Source: JANYIP01 sp031394045 (GTDB lineage Bacteria; Actinomycetota; Actinomycetes; Prado026). Taken from it: 13,698 nucleotides of DNA. Where the stretch lies: positions 1-13,698 of the forward strand of contig JANMWN010000097.1 of NCBI GenBank assembly GCA_031394045.1, read 5' to 3'. The translations under genes and the position numbers were made by a program. Shown here piece after piece: positions 12,382 to 13,698 of this stretch. The notes below the pieces were generated by a model that was given only the letters and a program-made list of their open reading frames with translations, was not told the origin of the DNA and searched no databases. The stretch's first letter is position 1. The number at the start of each line of letters is the position of its first letter.

Positions 12382-13400
12382 TTCTTGGCCTTGGAGGGCT
12401 GCACGCGCATCGGCTCGCCGGGCATCTTCGGGTAGTTCGGCGGGTACGGCATGTCGGCCTCGCCCTTGTCGCGCTCGTCCCGCTCGTACCACTCCAGCAG
12501 CGGCGTCAGGTCGTGCGCGATGTCGTCGATCGTGGCGTGCCGGTCGCCGACCTCGGCGAAGCGGGCCGGCATCGTGGCGATGGTGAAGTCGGTGGTCTCG
12601 GCGTCGACCAGCTCGGCCCAGGTCAGGGGCGCGGAGACGTATCCCTCGACGCGCCGGCGGGCGCTGTAGGCGGAGGCGATCGTGCGGTCGCGGGCGTTCT
12701 GGTTGTAGTCGACGAAGATCTGCTCGCCGCGCTCCTCCTTCCACCACTTCGTCGTCACGCGCTGCGGGTCGCGTCGCTCGACCTCGCGGGCGAAGGCGAT
12801 GGCGGCGTGGCGTACCTCGGTGAACGTCCACCGCGGCTGGATGCGCACGTAGACGTGGACGCCCCGGTTGCCGCTGGTCTTGGGGAAGCCGACCCAGCCG
12901 AGCTCGTCGAGAATCGCGTGCACCTGGGTCAGCGCGACGCGACGCGCGTCCTGGAAGTCGGTGCCCGGCTGAGGGTCGAGGTCGATCCGCAGCTCGTCGG
13001 GGCGATCGACATCGGTGCAGCGTGCGTGCCAGGGGTGGAAAGTGACGGTGCCGAGGTTGGCCGCCCAGGCGACGTTGGCCACCTCGGTCACCCGCAGCGC
13101 GTCGGCGGTACGCCCCGACGGGAAGCTGACCTGGCAGGTCTGGATCCAGTCGGGAGCGTGCGTGGGCACCCGCTTCTGGTAGATCTCCTCGCCCTCGACG
13201 CCGTCCGGGAAGCGCTGCAAGTAGGTCGGCCGGTCGCGCAGCGCGCGCACGATGCCGTCGGCGACGGACACGTAGTACTCGACCAGGTGCCGCTTGGTGC
13301 CGCCCTCAGCACCGAGTCCGGAGAAGTAGACCTTGTCCGGGTTGGAGACACGGACCAGCCGCTCACCGACCTGGATCTCGATCGCGGGAGGGGCGGCCAT
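12378..13400 (-). CDS. LigD-like primase-polymerase (Prim-PolC type, archaeo-eukaryotic primase)
   Basis: This 340-aa stand-alone polymerase domain is of the LigD PolDom/AEP superfamily, which fills short DNA gaps with a preference for ribonucleotides. Catalytic motifs are intact: motif I 'RIDLDP' with Asp140 and Asp142, motif II 'SGNRGVHVYV' (176-185, His182) and motif III 'IFVDYNQN' with Asp231. N-terminal 'VRVSNPDKVYF' and 'PTYLQRFPDGVEGEEIYQKRVP' are family hallmarks. No ligase or nuclease domain is fused, and the length is close to mycobacterial Prim-PolC. In mycobacteria, Prim-PolC works with LigC in base excision repair; a LigC gene lies at 3501-4622. The ATG at 13400 follows a minus-strand TAGCGT by exactly 7 nt. 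It is divergent from msrB and coupled by GTGA to a small membrane protein gene. Confidence 0.94.
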   Translation of the reverse strand: MAAPPAIEIQVGERLVRVSNPDKVYFSGLGAEGGTKRHLVEYYVSVADGIVRALRDRPTYLQRFPDGVEGEEIYQKRVPTHAPDWIQTCQVSFPSGRTADALRVTEVANVAWAANLGTVTFHPWHARCTDVDRPDELRIDLDPQPGTDFQDARRVALTQVHAILDELGWVGFPKTSGNRGVHVYVRIQPRWTFTEVRHAAIAFAREVERRDPQRVTTKWWKEERGEQIFVDYNQNARDRTIASAYSARRRVEGYVSAPLTWAELVDAETTDFTIATMPARFAEVGDRHATIDDIAHDLTPLLEWYERDERDKGEADMPYPPNYPKMPGEPMRVQPSKAKK

Positions 13401-13407
13401 GCGCTCG

Positions 13408-13413
13408 ACGCTA
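13408..13413 (-). promoter_or_regulatory. Predicted -10 element of the primase-polymerase gene (leaderless)
   Basis: Read on the minus strand, TAGCGT is followed by CGAGCGC (7 nt) and the ATG at 13400. It fits the TANNNT-N7-start pattern. There is no Shine-Dalgarno in the gap. Confidence 0.55.
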
Positions 13414-13494
13414 CCGGTCAGCCGCGGGCTGCCGTAAGCATTCCGTCAGGACCGATTCGGCTCTTTCCGGTACGCGTACGCCGGACCGAGGACG

Positions 13495-13500
13495 TACCGT
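13495..13500 (+). promoter_or_regulatory. Predicted -10 element of msrB (leaderless)
   Basis: TACCGT is followed by TTTGGCC (7 nt) and the msrB ATG at 13508. With the opposing TAGCGT at 13408-13413 it makes the 107-bp divergent spacer a back-to-back promoter region. Confidence 0.55.
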
Positions 13501-13507
13501 TTTGGCC

Positions 13508-13698
13508 ATGACGAATCGTGTGGACAAGACCGACGAGCAGTGGCGGGCCGAGCTGAGCCGCGAGGAGTTCCACGTCCTGCGCCAGGCGGGTACCGAGCGT
13601 GCGTTCACCGGCGAGTACGTCGACACCAAGACCGTCGGCGTCTACGCCTGCCGGGCCTGCGGGCAGGAGCTGTTCCGCTCCGAGGCCAAGTTCGACAG
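13508..13698 (+). CDS. msrB: Peptide-methionine (R)-S-oxide reductase MsrB, N-terminal part
   Basis: The window ends after 63 codons. The visible sequence is the MsrB N-terminus: 'KTDEQWRAELSREEFHVLRQAGTERAFTGEY' is the family's characteristic opening ('s.eewr..Lt.eey.VlRe.gTErPFtGey'). 'VGVYACRACGQELFRSEAKFD' carries the first zinc-binding CxxC pair and the strand after it. MsrB reduces methionine-R-sulfoxide in oxidised proteins using thioredoxin. The catalytic Cys and second CxxC lie beyond the window. The ATG at 13508 follows TACCGT by 7 nt. It is divergent from the primase-polymerase gene. Confidence 0.95.
   Translation, partial: MTNRVDKTDEQWRAELSREEFHVLRQAGTERAFTGEYVDTKTVGVYACRACGQELFRSEAKFD

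Noticed and set aside
12382..12831. Upstream extension of the 69-aa membrane protein frame
   Set aside because: It is a shadow of the primase-polymerase gene on the same strand. The GTGA overlap gives a sensible start.
12321..13511. 396-codon plus-strand frame opposite the primase-polymerase
   Set aside because: It is antisense to a gene with intact catalytic motifs, and its own sequence has no domain signature.
1..13698. CRISPR arrays, tRNA/rRNA genes, insertion sequences or phage genes
   Set aside because: I saw no short regularly spaced repeats, no tRNA-like cloverleaf, no transposase or integrase motifs and no phage structural genes on reading both strands by eye. A tRNAscan or Rfam search could still find something missed.

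Overview
The window is about 70% GC with strong G/C bias at third codon positions, tightly packed genes, many GTG starts and ATGA/GTGA stop-start overlaps. Its gene content (LigC-type ATP ligase, stand-alone LigD-like primase-polymerase, secreted GH26, Tat lipoprotein deacetylase, PKD protein with actinobacterial C-terminal repeats) indicates a chromosomal segment of a high-GC actinobacterium. A Nocardioidaceae-like origin is only a guess. I see no rRNA, tRNA, CRISPR array, transposase or phage gene.

Layout. (1) 1-2387, plus strand: envelope or exopolysaccharide genes. These are the tail of a probable polysaccharide deacetylase, a GH26-like lipoprotein and a UDP-glucose 6-dehydrogenase, all overlapping at stop/start codons. 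(2) 2404-2957, minus strand: a RelE/ParE-type toxin and a Phd/YefM-type antitoxin with a GTGA overlap, convergent with the UDP-glucose dehydrogenase. (3) 3028-5127, plus: an SRPBCC-fold protein, the ATP-dependent DNA ligase LigC and an unrecognised 161-aa protein. (4) 5142-11140, plus: a DUF202 membrane protein, an L,D-transpeptidase-like lipoprotein, a 1134-aa secreted protein (beta-propeller-like region, PKD domain, three exact 131-residue repeats) and a PgaB/IcaB-like polysaccharide deacetylase with a Tat lipoprotein signal. (5) 11267-12257, plus: a macrodomain-like protein that has lost the family's signature motifs, and a GNAT acetyltransferase that appears to lack its central beta strands. 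(6) 12172-13400, minus: a Prim-PolC-like primase-polymerase and a coupled 69-aa membrane protein. (7) 13508-end, plus: the start of msrB.

How the genes fit together. UDP-glucuronate supply, glycan deacetylation, glycan cleavage and L,D-crosslinking of peptidoglycan suggest that much of the segment serves the cell envelope and a surface polysaccharide. LigC and the primase-polymerase, 8 kb apart on opposite strands, are the two parts of a known actinobacterial gap-filling and ligation repair system. The most general regulatory signal is a recurring start architecture: a TANNNT -10-like hexamer followed by exactly 7 nt and then the start codon. It is seen at five genes on both strands and predicts leaderless transcripts. 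The nearest things to novelty are this pattern, the signature-less macrodomain, the internally shortened GNAT and the 131-residue Cys-containing repeats. I see no clearly new multi-gene system.
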